The notes under the pieces were generated by a model that saw only the letters and a program-made list of their open reading frames with translations, did no database searches and had not been told where the DNA came from. Below, piece after piece: positions 1 to 9,048 of a DNA stretch of 64,000 bases. This stretch comes from CAYRFF01 sp964423575. Its GTDB lineage: Bacteria > Bacteroidota > Bacteroidia > Chitinophagales > Saprospiraceae. The stretch is taken from assembly GCA_964423575.1 (NCBI GenBank), contig CAYRFF010000001.1:1-64000 (forward strand), in the 5' to 3' direction. The position numbers and the translations under genes were made by a program. Numbering within the stretch: position 1 is the stretch's first letter; each line of letters starts with the position of its first letter.

Positions 1-116
1 CGCGTGCTGCAGAATCTAGTGATTTTGCGATTTAGTGATAAAGTTATTTAGTTAAAGAGTGGACTTGCTCAATTACTTAGACAATCCCGGAAACTGTGCG
101 TGGTTTCCATATAAAC

Positions 117-225
117 GTAGTTCTCTTCTCAGCCTTAGCTCCTGAGCGGTCCCTGAGGGTGACGAACTAGTCCCTGAGGTAGCCTGAGTGAAACGATGAG
201 CACTCGAAGGGTAGCGAAGAGCTAC
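117..225. repeat. Intergenic repeat with CCTGAG motifs between imperfect inverted arms
   Basis: The stretch 117-225 begins with GTAGTTCTCTTC and ends with GAAGAGCTAC, which form imperfect inverted arms. Between them the words CCTGAG and CCCTGAGG recur four times, followed by CACTCGAAGGG. The right arm contains the stop codon of the 2TM gene (222-224), so it may act as a 3' hairpin for that minus-strand gene. The block CAGCCTTAG...TCC..GAGCG...GAGGG at 130-167 is also seen after paaB near 20251-20300, so both may belong to one dispersed family. Bases 1-116 hold no gene that I can see. Confidence 0.5.
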
Positions 226-614
226 ACCAGATCCTGATCCCTCCACAGCTTCTTAGCTTGTTTCTTTCTCGACTCTACAGCCTGTTTAAATTCCTCGAGG
301 TCCAGATCTTTCTCTTTATTTTTGCCGGAAGGCAGTTCCTGAGAAGGCTCTTTATGTGCTTTACGCAATCTCCGCATTTCCTTTTCTATCTGATCTTCCT
401 TAGAACCGAAAGGTTTATAAAATTTGATTATATCATCGATGACGCTGATAGCCAGGACGCCAATTGCAATTAAAGACCAAGGGAATCTATCGAAGCCTTT
501 TCTGAAGTTGAAATAGAGTAGCACAATGGAGATAACTATAAAGGTAGCAATATTACCCCTTAGTTCTTTCTTCTCTTTAATGCGCTTTTCTGCTTCCTTT
601 CTTAATTCCTCCAT
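222..614 (-). CDS. 2TM domain-containing membrane protein
   Basis: The 130-residue product starts with a charged helix (MEELRKEAEKRIKEKKEL), followed by two hydrophobic segments at about residues 21-38 and 47-62 and a second charged helix (DQIEKEMRRLRK). This is the layout of the Bacteroidota 2TM domain family, small proteins of unknown biochemical role that also occur fused to LytTR-type sensors. The C-terminal 50 residues are highly charged and lysine-rich, a tail longer than the core family needs. The ATG at 612-614 is the only good start. The stop codon lies inside a repeat hairpin. It is probably an inner-membrane protein with both ends in the cytoplasm. Confidence 0.75.
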   Translation of the reverse strand: MEELRKEAEKRIKEKKELRGNIATFIVISIVLLYFNFRKGFDRFPWSLIAIGVLAISVIDDIIKFYKPFGSKEDQIEKEMRRLRKAHKEPSQELPSGKNKEKDLDLEEFKQAVESRKKQAKKLWRDQDLV

Positions 615-676
615 ATCGTCTCTCCGAGATAATATACTTTAACTACATAGTGTTTACATGAACAGATTGTGATACA

Positions 677-1042
677 CTAGCTTTTTTTACTCGTTATGGA
701 TGCTAGAAGCCCTCCAAACCATCCACCGATCAAGCCACCGATTCCGCCGATAATCCCCGTCACAATCCATAGCATATACGAATTTAGGCCTCCAAAAAGT
801 TCCCCAATCCGATTACTTAGAATATAATTATTGGAAACATCGGTGAGGATAGGCAGAACTGTCCATAATGAAAACAGAGCTAGAAATCCGTAAAGAAGAC
901 CGGTTGCAGGCTTTAAACCAAAGATGAAAACAACCACAGCCGTTACCGGTAGAATCATATACCAGGGCAACCAAAGGAGTGCAATATGATTGGCTACAAT
1001 CAATGTGACAAATACCGTAATCTTATAAATTATTTTGTTCAT
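677..1042 (-). CDS. Small integral membrane protein, unknown function
   Basis: The 121-residue product has about four hydrophobic segments (roughly residues 8-26, 29-44, 48-66 and 90-114). The last is glycine-rich (GIIGGIGGLIGGWFGG) and resembles a helix-packing GxxxG type segment. It ends in a short basic tail (SKKS). The start codon lies three bases after the stop of the penicillin-acylase gene, so the two are almost certainly co-transcribed with the acylase first. I recognise no family and propose no function beyond an inner-membrane location. Confidence 0.7.
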   Translation of the reverse strand: MNKIIYKITVFVTLIVANHIALLWLPWYMILPVTAVVVFIFGLKPATGLLYGFLALFSLWTVLPILTDVSNNYILSNRIGELFGGLNSYMLWIVTGIIGGIGGLIGGWFGGLLASITSKKS

Positions 1043-1045
1043 AGC

Positions 1046-3484
1046 TTATTTACCTTGAAAAGTCCACGTTTTAACTTTGTTCTGCAAGTCCGCAGGATTT
1101 CTGGGGAAACTGATTTCATGATATCTGCCTTCCACCCAGTCATCCACCATATTGTCGTAGTAATAGGAGCCGGGATTCCCACTTTGTCCGCCCGGATAAA
1201 TGCCATAAGCCTTTACCGGTGTTTCCATAGAAACTACCATTCGCCAGGATGGCCCGTGATCTGCCTTTTGCGCATTTAAAGCAGAATAATGCCCACCGGA
1301 GTTTAAGACCTTGGTAGAGAATGCCGGGATTCCTGCCATGTGATTAATTACGGTTCCTTTCTCGTCCGACCATTTATACTCGGGATTTTCTTTTATCGCT
1401 TCCGCAAATGTTGTTACCGCTTCCGCAAAACTCGATTTCAGGAGGTCTTCTATACCCGTATAAGAAGAACCATCCACTTTATTCAACATAAAGGAGAGGT
1501 TAACTCCATGCTCTATAATCCAGATAGTATTATAAATTGAAGGATAACGCAGGATTTCATCATAACCGGGTTGCTCCCATTCATCCCATGCATTGGACAT
1601 CAGTTTATCCATAAAATATGTGTAGAGAATAGGCTCCTGAGCATCTTTGTTAAACTCCTTATTCCAGTTTTTAAGAAGATCTTTCATCCTGGATTGCTCT
1701 CCATCTAGATTCACTTCCTCCAGAATAGGAATGAAAGTGTTAAGCGCATATTCTGCTTCCTTAGAGTAATCGTTCATCTGCAATTCTTCAAAGTTCTTTG
1801 CAGTCAGATTATCCGTTGTATCCAGAACAGAGTTTATATATCGATTTCTGAAATGCCTGAATGTGACACTGTTATAGTAGAATGGATAATCTTCTGAGGT
1901 TGATACCTGATTTGCGGAAGCTACATAATTCCTTTCCGGATTAATCTGTCTGGGAATCAGCTCATTGGGAACAAAGCTATCATATAACTGACCTGATTCA
2001 GAGATGATTTCAATAAATTCACCCGATCTGTCGTCTTTTAATGGGAACTTGCCCTGGACGGTCAATGCGATATCTCCACTGGCACTGGCAAATGCAAAGT
2101 TCTGCGCCGGAGTTGTGAAATTGCGGATTGCCGCTCGGTATTCATCAATATTCTGCGCCTTATTTAACTCGATAAAGGTAGAAAGCTCATCATCCGGATT
2201 GTATCTGTGGGCAAGCCAGTCAAATGCCAGCCCATATCGCGGATCATCCTTATCCTCTGTATATGATACGATTCCTGCCTCGGTAATATATATGTTTACC
2301 TCGACATCATCTTCTCCTTTAACTGCAATCTTCTCAGTTCTTAAACTCGTTTTATGTTCTTTCCCGTCCAGGATATAAGTGGAAAAATCATCGCCTTTCC
2401 AGTTGAGTTTACGCCATTCCGCAACATCGTGTCCCACATTGGTCTCGCCCCAGGCAATCGCATCGTTGAAGCCGATAAGTATTGCAAACATTCCCGGAAA
2501 GCTCACTCCATAAGTATTCATGTCTGCACTGTGCAGATGATTCTCAAACCAAATGGAAGGAAGTCGCATCGTAAGGTGAGGATCACTTGCAAGCATAGGA
2601 CTGCCTGTAGCTGTCTTCACACCGCTTACAGCCCAGTTGTTACTCCCATTATCAGAATCAAATTCCGGTGCTACAAAATCATCAAATTTCCTAAAGTCCG
2701 GTTGATAAATCACCGAGTCGGGAATTACATGGCGGATTGTACTCTGCCATTCAGGTTGACTGGGAATTACCGGATCTACGTAATCGGCGATAACAAAAAG
2801 GCTGTCATAAGCTTCGGCACCCATAAACTTGCGAGTATAGGTGGATTCAAGATCCCTGTTATGTATGCAGAGGTCATAGGACAACTGCTTGAACAACATC
2901 ATCATATCTATCAATTCCCAGCTGCTGGGACTGTAGTTTAATAACTTGAACTCAATAGGGTAGTCTTTTTTCTTTAGCTGTGAAATATAAGTGTTGGCAC
3001 CATCACAGTAAGCCTGTGCATATTTCAATGTCTCAGGATGTTCTTTTACTCCTTTAAGTGCGTTTTCGGCTGCGTAAGCCATCCCGAGTTTCCTCTGATA
3101 TTTATCGTGGTTCAATGCGCCGGGACCTACAACTTCCGCCAATCTTCCACCTGCAGCTCTGGAAATCATATCCATTTGCCACAGCCTCTGGCTCGCGTGG
3201 ATATATCCCTGTACTCGTACCATATCCAGCGTGCTTTCTGCATATATATGCGGTACGAGATTTTCATCAAAATGCACTTCCGCCTTTCCTTCCAGTCCCG
3301 GTATATTGCGGGTGCTGTGGCCTATAGGATTGATAGGGTCAGCATTGGCCCAGAAGCCGTAATAAGGGTTTATAAATTTGCCTATCGGAGGCAAGGTGCT
3401 ATCACCTAGCTTCAGAGAATTCTCTCCAAAGTAAATGAAAAGCCCTCCAAGTACTGCAACTATGAATAGAGTGATGTAACGCAT
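1046..3484 (-). CDS. Penicillin acylase family protein (Ntn hydrolase)
   Basis: The product of about 812 residues belongs to the penicillin amidase/acyl-homoserine-lactone acylase family, N-terminal nucleophile hydrolases that are exported and cleave themselves into two chains. An N-terminal hydrophobic segment (residues 3-20) fits a signal peptide or anchor. The self-processing site is visible as G-SNNWAVSG near residue 280, where the Ser after Gly becomes the nucleophile of the beta chain. The motifs DPHL and GFNDAIAWGETN that follow are typical of the family. A longer reading begins at a TTG (3496), but the ATG at 3482-3484 places the hydrophobic segment directly at the N-terminus and is preferred. 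The substrate cannot be read from sequence: antibiotic, quorum-signal amide or other amide are all possible. It is followed after 3 bp by the small membrane protein gene. Confidence 0.88.
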   Translation of the reverse strand: MRYITLFIVAVLGGLFIYFGENSLKLGDSTLPPIGKFINPYYGFWANADPINPIGHSTRNIPGLEGKAEVHFDENLVPHIYAESTLDMVRVQGYIHASQRLWQMDMISRAAGGRLAEVVGPGALNHDKYQRKLGMAYAAENALKGVKEHPETLKYAQAYCDGANTYISQLKKKDYPIEFKLLNYSPSSWELIDMMMLFKQLSYDLCIHNRDLESTYTRKFMGAEAYDSLFVIADYVDPVIPSQPEWQSTIRHVIPDSVIYQPDFRKFDDFVAPEFDSDNGSNNWAVSGVKTATGSPMLASDPHLTMRLPSIWFENHLHSADMNTYGVSFPGMFAILIGFNDAIAWGETNVGHDVAEWRKLNWKGDDFSTYILDGKEHKTSLRTEKIAVKGEDDVEVNIYITEAGIVSYTEDKDDPRYGLAFDWLAHRYNPDDELSTFIELNKAQNIDEYRAAIRNFTTPAQNFAFASASGDIALTVQGKFPLKDDRSGEFIEIISESGQLYDSFVPNELIPRQINPERNYVASANQVSTSEDYPFYYNSVTFRHFRNRYINSVLDTTDNLTAKNFEELQMNDYSKEAEYALNTFIPILEEVNLDGEQSRMKDLLKNWNKEFNKDAQEPILYTYFMDKLMSNAWDEWEQPGYDEILRYPSIYNTIWIIEHGVNLSFMLNKVDGSSYTGIEDLLKSSFAEAVTTFAEAIKENPEYKWSDEKGTVINHMAGIPAFSTKVLNSGGHYSALNAQKADHGPSWRMVVSMETPVKAYGIYPGGQSGNPGSYYYDNMVDDWVEGRYHEISFPRNPADLQNKVKTWTFQGK

Positions 3485-3545
3485 ACTACTTTCCAAATTA
3501 AGAATGTCAATTTAAGCTCTTTTTACCTTGTGTAAATCTAAGGTA

Positions 3546-4313
3546 TCATTCCCGGATATAAAAATAGCTGTTTTCGCTACTGTTTTCTTCACTGAAAACA
3601 TATCCGTCATAATCAAATGCCTGTAGATGTTCCTTTTTTCTGATATCTTCCGCCACGATAAATCTCGCCATCATGCCTCTTGCTTTTTTAGCATTAAAGC
3701 TTATGAACTTGAGTTCCCCGTTTTTTCTTTCGTTGAAAGTGATGTCGAGTATCGGAGCTTTGATAGCCTCGCTGTCTATCGCTTTATAGTAGGGATTGGA
3801 GGCGAGATTTACCAGTAGGGGATTATCTTCTTTCAGCAATTCCCTGTTGAGGTTTTCCGTCAGTGAATTTCCCCAGAACTCATAGAGATTTTTATTCTGT
3901 CTGACTTTTAATGGATTATCCATCTCGAGACGATATGGCTGTATTAAATCATAAGGCCTCAGAACTCCATAAAGTCCTGAAATGATTCTAAGCCTTTCCT
4001 GTGCCCGGTCGAGCTGCTCTTTATTCAGGCTGCTCGCTTCAAATCCCACGTAAACATCTCCCTGGTATGCAAGGATAGCCTGCTTGGCATTTTGATTGAA
4101 ATTATATTCTTCTGAAAACTCCTTGAAGCGTTCATAATTCAGCTTAGTAAGATTGTCTGACACGGATAGAAGTGACTTCAGCTCCGACTTAGTCATGGAT
4201 TTTAACTTCTTTACCAGTTGCCAGGTTTTGTTCTCAAAGGCCGACCTTGTATATGTAGAAAACGAAGTCTCTCCGAAGTCCAATCTTTTGGCCGGTGAAA
4301 TAATAGCAATCAT
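3546..4313 (-). CDS. yaaA: Peroxide stress protein YaaA (UPF0246/DUF328)
   Basis: The 255-residue product matches the YaaA family over its full length. It opens with IISPAKRLDF, the family signature, and has the conserved blocks YQGDVYVGFEA, SGLYGVLRPYDLIQPYRLEM and FISFNAKKARGMMARFI. In E. coli YaaA is induced by OxyR, lowers free iron during peroxide stress and binds DNA; the same role here is by homology. It sits 31 bp downstream of icmF and 61 bp upstream of the acylase gene, all on the minus strand. A perfect 12-bp palindrome lies 18 bp upstream of its ATG. Confidence 0.93.
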   Translation of the reverse strand: MIAIISPAKRLDFGETSFSTYTRSAFENKTWQLVKKLKSMTKSELKSLLSVSDNLTKLNYERFKEFSEEYNFNQNAKQAILAYQGDVYVGFEASSLNKEQLDRAQERLRIISGLYGVLRPYDLIQPYRLEMDNPLKVRQNKNLYEFWGNSLTENLNRELLKEDNPLLVNLASNPYYKAIDSEAIKAPILDITFNERKNGELKFISFNAKKARGMMARFIVAEDIRKKEHLQAFDYDGYVFSEENSSENSYFYIRE

Positions 4314-4330
4314 AATCTTTTACTTTTCAG

Positions 4331-4342
4331 TTTACATGTAAA
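4331..4342. promoter_or_regulatory. 12-bp perfect palindrome TTTACATGTAAA upstream of yaaA
   Basis: TTTACATGTAAA lies between the icmF stop codon and the yaaA start codon. The same 12 bases recur at 21696-21707 between the suf operon and paaA. A dyad of this size suits a dimeric regulator, but nothing in the window identifies a binding protein, so an operator role is an inference. Confidence 0.3.
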
Positions 4343-4344
4343 TA

Positions 4345-7300
4345 TTACATATTTCTTCTATACTGCCCGCCGACTTTGTAAAGTGCATGGGTAATCTGCC
4401 CCAGTGAACAGTATTTTACAGCTTCCATAAGATATGCAAACATGTTTTTATTGTTCATCGCGGCTTGCTGAAGTACTTTAAGCTGTTCATCACTTACCTC
4501 TTCCTGCACTTTATGCAATGCATGCAGATTGTCGATCTGCAGTTGCTTTTCCTCTTCAGTAGCACGTATAACTTCTTTGGGGATAATCGTGGGAGAGCCA
4601 TCATCTGACAAGAAGGTATTTACTCCGATTATCGGAAGCTTTCCATTGTGTTTCAGCGATTCATAATACAAACTTTCTTCTTGAATCTTACCTCTTTGAT
4701 ACATGGATTCCATCGCACCTAGAACGCCGCCGCGGTCTGTGATTCTATCAAATTCCTGGAGTACGGCTTCTTCAACCAGGTCTGTCAATTCTTCAATGAT
4801 GAAGCTTCCCTGCATTGGGTTCTCGTTCTTGGCGAGTCCGAGTTCGTGGTTTATAATCAACTGAATAGCTACTGCTCGTCTTACAGACTCTTCTGTAGGC
4901 GTTGTAATAGCTTCATCATAGGCATTGGTATGCAGCGAATTACAGTTGTCGTAAATCGCATATAAAGCTTGCAATGTCGTTCTTATATCATTAAATGTAA
5001 TCTCCTGTGCGTGCAATGAACGGCCCGACGTCTGAATATGATATTTCAGCATCTGTGAACGCTCATTGGCACCGTATTTATCTCTCATTGCCTTCGACCA
5101 GATACGACGTGCTACTCTTCCGATGACAGCGTATTCTGCATCTACGCCATTGGAGAAGAAGAAAGACAGATTCGGAGCGAATTCATTGATATCCATTCCT
5201 CTCGATAGATAGTATTCCACGATGGTAAAGCCGTTGGCTAGTGTAAATGCCAGTTGCGTAATAGGATTGGCTCCGGCTTCCGCAATGTGATAACCCGATA
5301 TGGATACTGAGTAGAAGTTACGGATATTATTATCGGTGAAATACTGCTGTACGTCTCCCATCAGTTTAAGAGAGAATTCTGTACTGAAAATGCAGGTGTT
5401 CTGCGCCTGATCCTCTTTGAGTATATCTGCCTGTACCGTACCTCTCACAGAAGATAAAGCTTTTGCTTTAAGCTCATTATAGATTTCAGGTTCAAGGACT
5501 TCATCACCGGTAATTCCCAGCATCATTAATCCCAGGCCATCATTGCCTTCCGGCAAATCTCCGTCGTAGGCAGGGCGGGGGAGTCCTCTATCATCAAATT
5601 TCCTTTTCTTAACTTCCTCAACCTTGTCTTCAAGCCCGTTTTCCTTGATATAAATTTCACACTGCTGATCGATTGCAGCATTCATAAAGAAAGCAGTCAT
5701 TGTTGCCGCAGGCCCGTTAATCGTCATGGAAACTGAAGTCTTGGGATTGCACAGGTCAAAGCCACTGTACAATTTCTTGGCATCATCCAGCGAGCATATT
5801 GATACGCCGGAGTTTCCGATTTTTCCGTAAATGTCCGGTCGTTTGTCGGGATCTTCACCGTATAAGGTCACCGAGTCAAAGGCCGTTGAAAGTCGCTTTG
5901 CAGGCATGCCCAGTGAAAGATAGTGAAAGCGTTTATTGGTTCTTTCAGGCCCACCTTCTCCCGCAAACATCCTCGTCGGATCTTCACCCAATCTCTTAAA
6001 TGGATATACTCCCGCAGTATATGGAAATTCCCCCGGCACGTTTTCCTGATGGGACCAGCGAACCTGTTCGCCCCAGTCTTTAAACCTAGGCATGATAACA
6101 CGTGGAATCTTTGTATGTGCGAGCGTCTCCGAATAGGTGGGAGCAACGATGTCCCTGCCGCGGACTTTATAAGTGAAAGTATCTTCTTTATAGGACTGGC
6201 GTTTAGCTTCCCATTTTTCTATGACTTCGCGGCTGTCAGCAGTCAAATGCCTGTCTAATTCATCATATTTTGCTTGCAGAACGGCAATTGCATCTTTATC
6301 GTCAATAGTCTCCATACTTGCTTTCAGGGTATATAGACTGCGCGCAAGTTTTTCCTGCTTTTCTACTTCACTGTCGTAATTCCGGTTATTATCGGATATC
6401 TCTGACAGATAACGTTCTCTACGCGGCGGGATGATGTATATCTTCTCACTGCTAGATTCACTGATTTTTAATTTTGACTGAAAGTCGGTTGTAGCTTTTT
6501 CATTGATTGTATCGAGAATGCCCAGATACAGTCGATTCATTCCCGGATCATTATACTGGGACGCAATCGTTCCGAATACAGGTAAATCTTCATCAGCAGT
6601 TTCAAAGAGAAGATGATTACGCTTATACTGCTTCTTTACATCTCTCAGTGCATCCTGTGCACCCTTCTTATCAAATTTATTGATGGCAATAATATCTGCA
6701 AAGTCCAGCATATCGATTTTCTCGAGTTGAGTGCTGGCGCCATATTCAGGTGTCATCACATACATTGTGATATCAGAGAAATCTGTAATGGAAGAGTCGC
6801 TCTGGCCGATACCGGAAGATTCCAGGATGATGAAATCATATCCTGCGACCTTCAATACATTTAAGGCGTCTGGAATGTCTCTTGAAACGGAAACGTGTGC
6901 TTCTCTCGTAGCGAGCGAACGCACAAATACATGATCGTGATTGGCCGCATTCATTCTGATTCTATCACCTAGAAGTGCACCACCGGTTTTCCTTTTGGAA
7001 GGATCCACAGATAGCACCGCGATATACTTATCACTGAAATCCATAGTGAATCGTCGCAGAATTTCGTCAATAATACTGGACTTTCCTGCTCCTCCGGTTC
7101 CTGTTATCCCAAAGATGGGTGTTTTAATTTCTTCTGCTTTTTTATTGATCTGCTCAATTTCATTGCTGTACTTATCACCTGCATTTTCAATAACGGTAAT
7201 CAGTCGTGCAACTGTTTCCGGCTTTGTCTTATCCAGAGCTTGATATTCACCGTTGAGAGAAGTACCCAGAGCAAAGTCCGAGCGTTTCATCAGGTCGTTA

Positions 7301-7710
7301 ATCATACCCTGCAAGCCCATTTCTCTACCATCATCGGGACTGTATATACGCTCAATCCCGTATTCCTCAAGATCGGCTATTTCTGTAGGAAGAATGGTTC
7401 CACCACCACCACCGAAAATTTTAATGTGCCCTGCATGTCTTTGCTGGAGAAGGTCGTACATATATTTGAAGAATTCATTATGTCCTCCCTGGTAGGAGGT
7501 GATGGCTATAGCTTGAACATCCTCATTAATTGCCGTTTCCACGATTTCCTGCACAGAACGATTATGACCCAGGTGAATAACCTCGGCTCCCGTACTTTGC
7601 ATGATTCTCCGCATGATATTAATCGCGACATCGTGCCCGTCAAAGAGGGAACCGGCTGTCACAATTCTGATATGATTTTTAGGTTTGTATATTTCTACTT
7701 TCGCGGTCAT
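4345..7710 (-). CDS. icmF: Fused isobutyryl-CoA mutase IcmF
   Basis: The 1121-residue protein joins three units in the IcmF order. A cobalamin-binding domain (about 1-140) has DGH at 24-26, with His26 as the likely cobalt ligand. A MeaB-type G-protein chaperone domain (about 195-430) has the P-loop GITGTGGAGKS at 201-211 and NKFDKKGA as the guanine-recognition block. The C-terminal half is a methylmalonyl-CoA-mutase-type TIM barrel. IcmF interconverts isobutyryl-CoA and n-butyryl-CoA using adenosylcobalamin, while the G domain loads and protects the cofactor. The block FPYTAGVYPFKR with MFAGEGGPERTN is IcmF-like rather than methylmalonyl-CoA-mutase-like. It probably serves valine or branched fatty-acid metabolism. 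Length is normal for the family. The 236 bp upstream (7711-7946) hold one GCTTCCGCAAATG motif but no clear promoter. Confidence 0.95.
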   Translation of the reverse strand: MTAKVEIYKPKNHIRIVTAGSLFDGHDVAINIMRRIMQSTGAEVIHLGHNRSVQEIVETAINEDVQAIAITSYQGGHNEFFKYMYDLLQQRHAGHIKIFGGGGGTILPTEIADLEEYGIERIYSPDDGREMGLQGMINDLMKRSDFALGTSLNGEYQALDKTKPETVARLITVIENAGDKYSNEIEQINKKAEEIKTPIFGITGTGGAGKSSIIDEILRRFTMDFSDKYIAVLSVDPSKRKTGGALLGDRIRMNAANHDHVFVRSLATREAHVSVSRDIPDALNVLKVAGYDFIILESSGIGQSDSSITDFSDITMYVMTPEYGASTQLEKIDMLDFADIIAINKFDKKGAQDALRDVKKQYKRNHLLFETADEDLPVFGTIASQYNDPGMNRLYLGILDTINEKATTDFQSKLKISESSSEKIYIIPPRRERYLSEISDNNRNYDSEVEKQEKLARSLYTLKASMETIDDKDAIAVLQAKYDELDRHLTADSREVIEKWEAKRQSYKEDTFTYKVRGRDIVAPTYSETLAHTKIPRVIMPRFKDWGEQVRWSHQENVPGEFPYTAGVYPFKRLGEDPTRMFAGEGGPERTNKRFHYLSLGMPAKRLSTAFDSVTLYGEDPDKRPDIYGKIGNSGVSICSLDDAKKLYSGFDLCNPKTSVSMTINGPAATMTAFFMNAAIDQQCEIYIKENGLEDKVEEVKKRKFDDRGLPRPAYDGDLPEGNDGLGLMMLGITGDEVLEPEIYNELKAKALSSVRGTVQADILKEDQAQNTCIFSTEFSLKLMGDVQQYFTDNNIRNFYSVSISGYHIAEAGANPITQLAFTLANGFTIVEYYLSRGMDINEFAPNLSFFFSNGVDAEYAVIGRVARRIWSKAMRDKYGANERSQMLKYHIQTSGRSLHAQEITFNDIRTTLQALYAIYDNCNSLHTNAYDEAITTPTEESVRRAVAIQLIINHELGLAKNENPMQGSFIIEELTDLVEEAVLQEFDRITDRGGVLGAMESMYQRGKIQEESLYYESLKHNGKLPIIGVNTFLSDDGSPTIIPKEVIRATEEEKQLQIDNLHALHKVQEEVSDEQLKVLQQAAMNNKNMFAYLMEAVKYCSLGQITHALYKVGGQYRRNM

Positions 7711-7946
7711 ATTATCACTGTTTTATTCTTTTCTGATTACATCAGTTAAATATACACAATTTTGAATGTATTTATAAAGATTAACCAATGCAGAAACTGT
7801 ACCGATTTATCAACTTTAATTTTAAGATACGAGGTCATAACAACTTTGATGCAGTAAAGATTGAAAAAGGTTGAAATTACGCTGATTTGTTTTGCTTTTT
7901 TGCTTCCGCAAATGATGCACCGGGAATGTTTCCCTACTACTAATGT

Positions 7947-8993
7947 CTACAAGAAATCCACATCCGGTGCATAAGGGTAGCGCATCAGGAAATTGATTGC
8001 TCGCTGAATATCATAATCCTCATAAACGATTTTATACAGCATTAAAGTAATCGGTACGTGAATGGAATAATGCTTGGCAAGTTGTTGAGCAATGCGCAGA
8101 GTTCTTACTCCTTCAGCGACTTCATCCATGGAGGCGATAATTTCGTCGAGTTTCTCTCCTTTGGCAAGGCGGGTTCCTACTGAATAATTCCGGCTTTTAT
8201 CGCTGGTTGCTGTTGCTATCAAGTCACCGATTCCTGCTGTTCCGAGAAAAGCACGACTTTCAGAACCCATAGCTTTCCCAAAGTATATCATCTCCCGTAA
8301 CCCGCGAGTTATCAGCATCGCCTGAATATTTTTTCCCATACCGAGACCTCCGAGGATTCCGGAACCCAGTGCAATGATGTTTTTCAATGCGCCTGCAAGT
8401 TCTGCACCTATAATATCATGAGAACCAAAGACGATAAATTTATCGCTGTCCAGTGCCTGCTGACTCACTTTTATAACTTCATCATATTGACTTGCGATCA
8501 CGGCGGCTGTTGGGTAGCCCTCGAGAATTTCTTTAGCTAGATTGGGGCCGGCGAGACAACCTACTCTGCGGACATTGGTCTCCTCGATGATTAATTCACT
8601 CATCGTGCGGACATTATCCCGCGAGATTTTAGTGTCGGCGAGATCTTTTTCCTCTACACCCACCAGATCAAATCCCTTAGTGCAATGAACGAGAATATGA
8701 GATGGTTTAAAATACCTTTTGAAGCCATCGATCATCGGGGCAAATGAGCGAGATGGAATTGCTATAAAGATAAGTGTACAAGTGTTGCATATCTCTTCTC
8801 TATCGAGTGTGGCTCTGATGTCGGGACTTAATTCTATTCCGCGATGTCTGTGGTTGATGTTTACATCATCGACGACTTCCTGGCGTCTTGTATATAGAAG
8901 CACCCGGTTATTTATACTCAGTAGCTTAGCAATAGTCGTCCCAAAGGAACCTGAGCCGATAACACCTATTATTTTCTTTTCTTTATCTGCCAT
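7947..8993 (-). CDS. gpsA: NAD(P)H-dependent glycerol-3-phosphate dehydrogenase
   Basis: The 348-residue cytoplasmic enzyme reduces dihydroxyacetone phosphate to sn-glycerol-3-phosphate, the first step of phospholipid synthesis. The dinucleotide-binding motif GVIGSGSFG is at residues 10-18. The blocks HCTKGF, CLAGPNLAKEI and ELAGALKNIIALGSGI carry the active-site lysine region, and FLGTAGIGDLIATATS is the usual C-terminal domain signature. It lies 55 bp downstream of yidC on the same strand and may be read through from it, joining two envelope-biogenesis genes. Confidence 0.95.
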   Translation of the reverse strand: MADKEKKIIGVIGSGSFGTTIAKLLSINNRVLLYTRRQEVVDDVNINHRHRGIELSPDIRATLDREEICNTCTLIFIAIPSRSFAPMIDGFKRYFKPSHILVHCTKGFDLVGVEEKDLADTKISRDNVRTMSELIIEETNVRRVGCLAGPNLAKEILEGYPTAAVIASQYDEVIKVSQQALDSDKFIVFGSHDIIGAELAGALKNIIALGSGILGGLGMGKNIQAMLITRGLREMIYFGKAMGSESRAFLGTAGIGDLIATATSDKSRNYSVGTRLAKGEKLDEIIASMDEVAEGVRTLRIAQQLAKHYSIHVPITLMLYKIVYEDYDIQRAINFLMRYPYAPDVDFL

Positions 8994-9048
8994 AGAGTAT
9001 CGTCAAGAAGACACAAGATACATAAAACAAAGTGATTAATCGGAAATC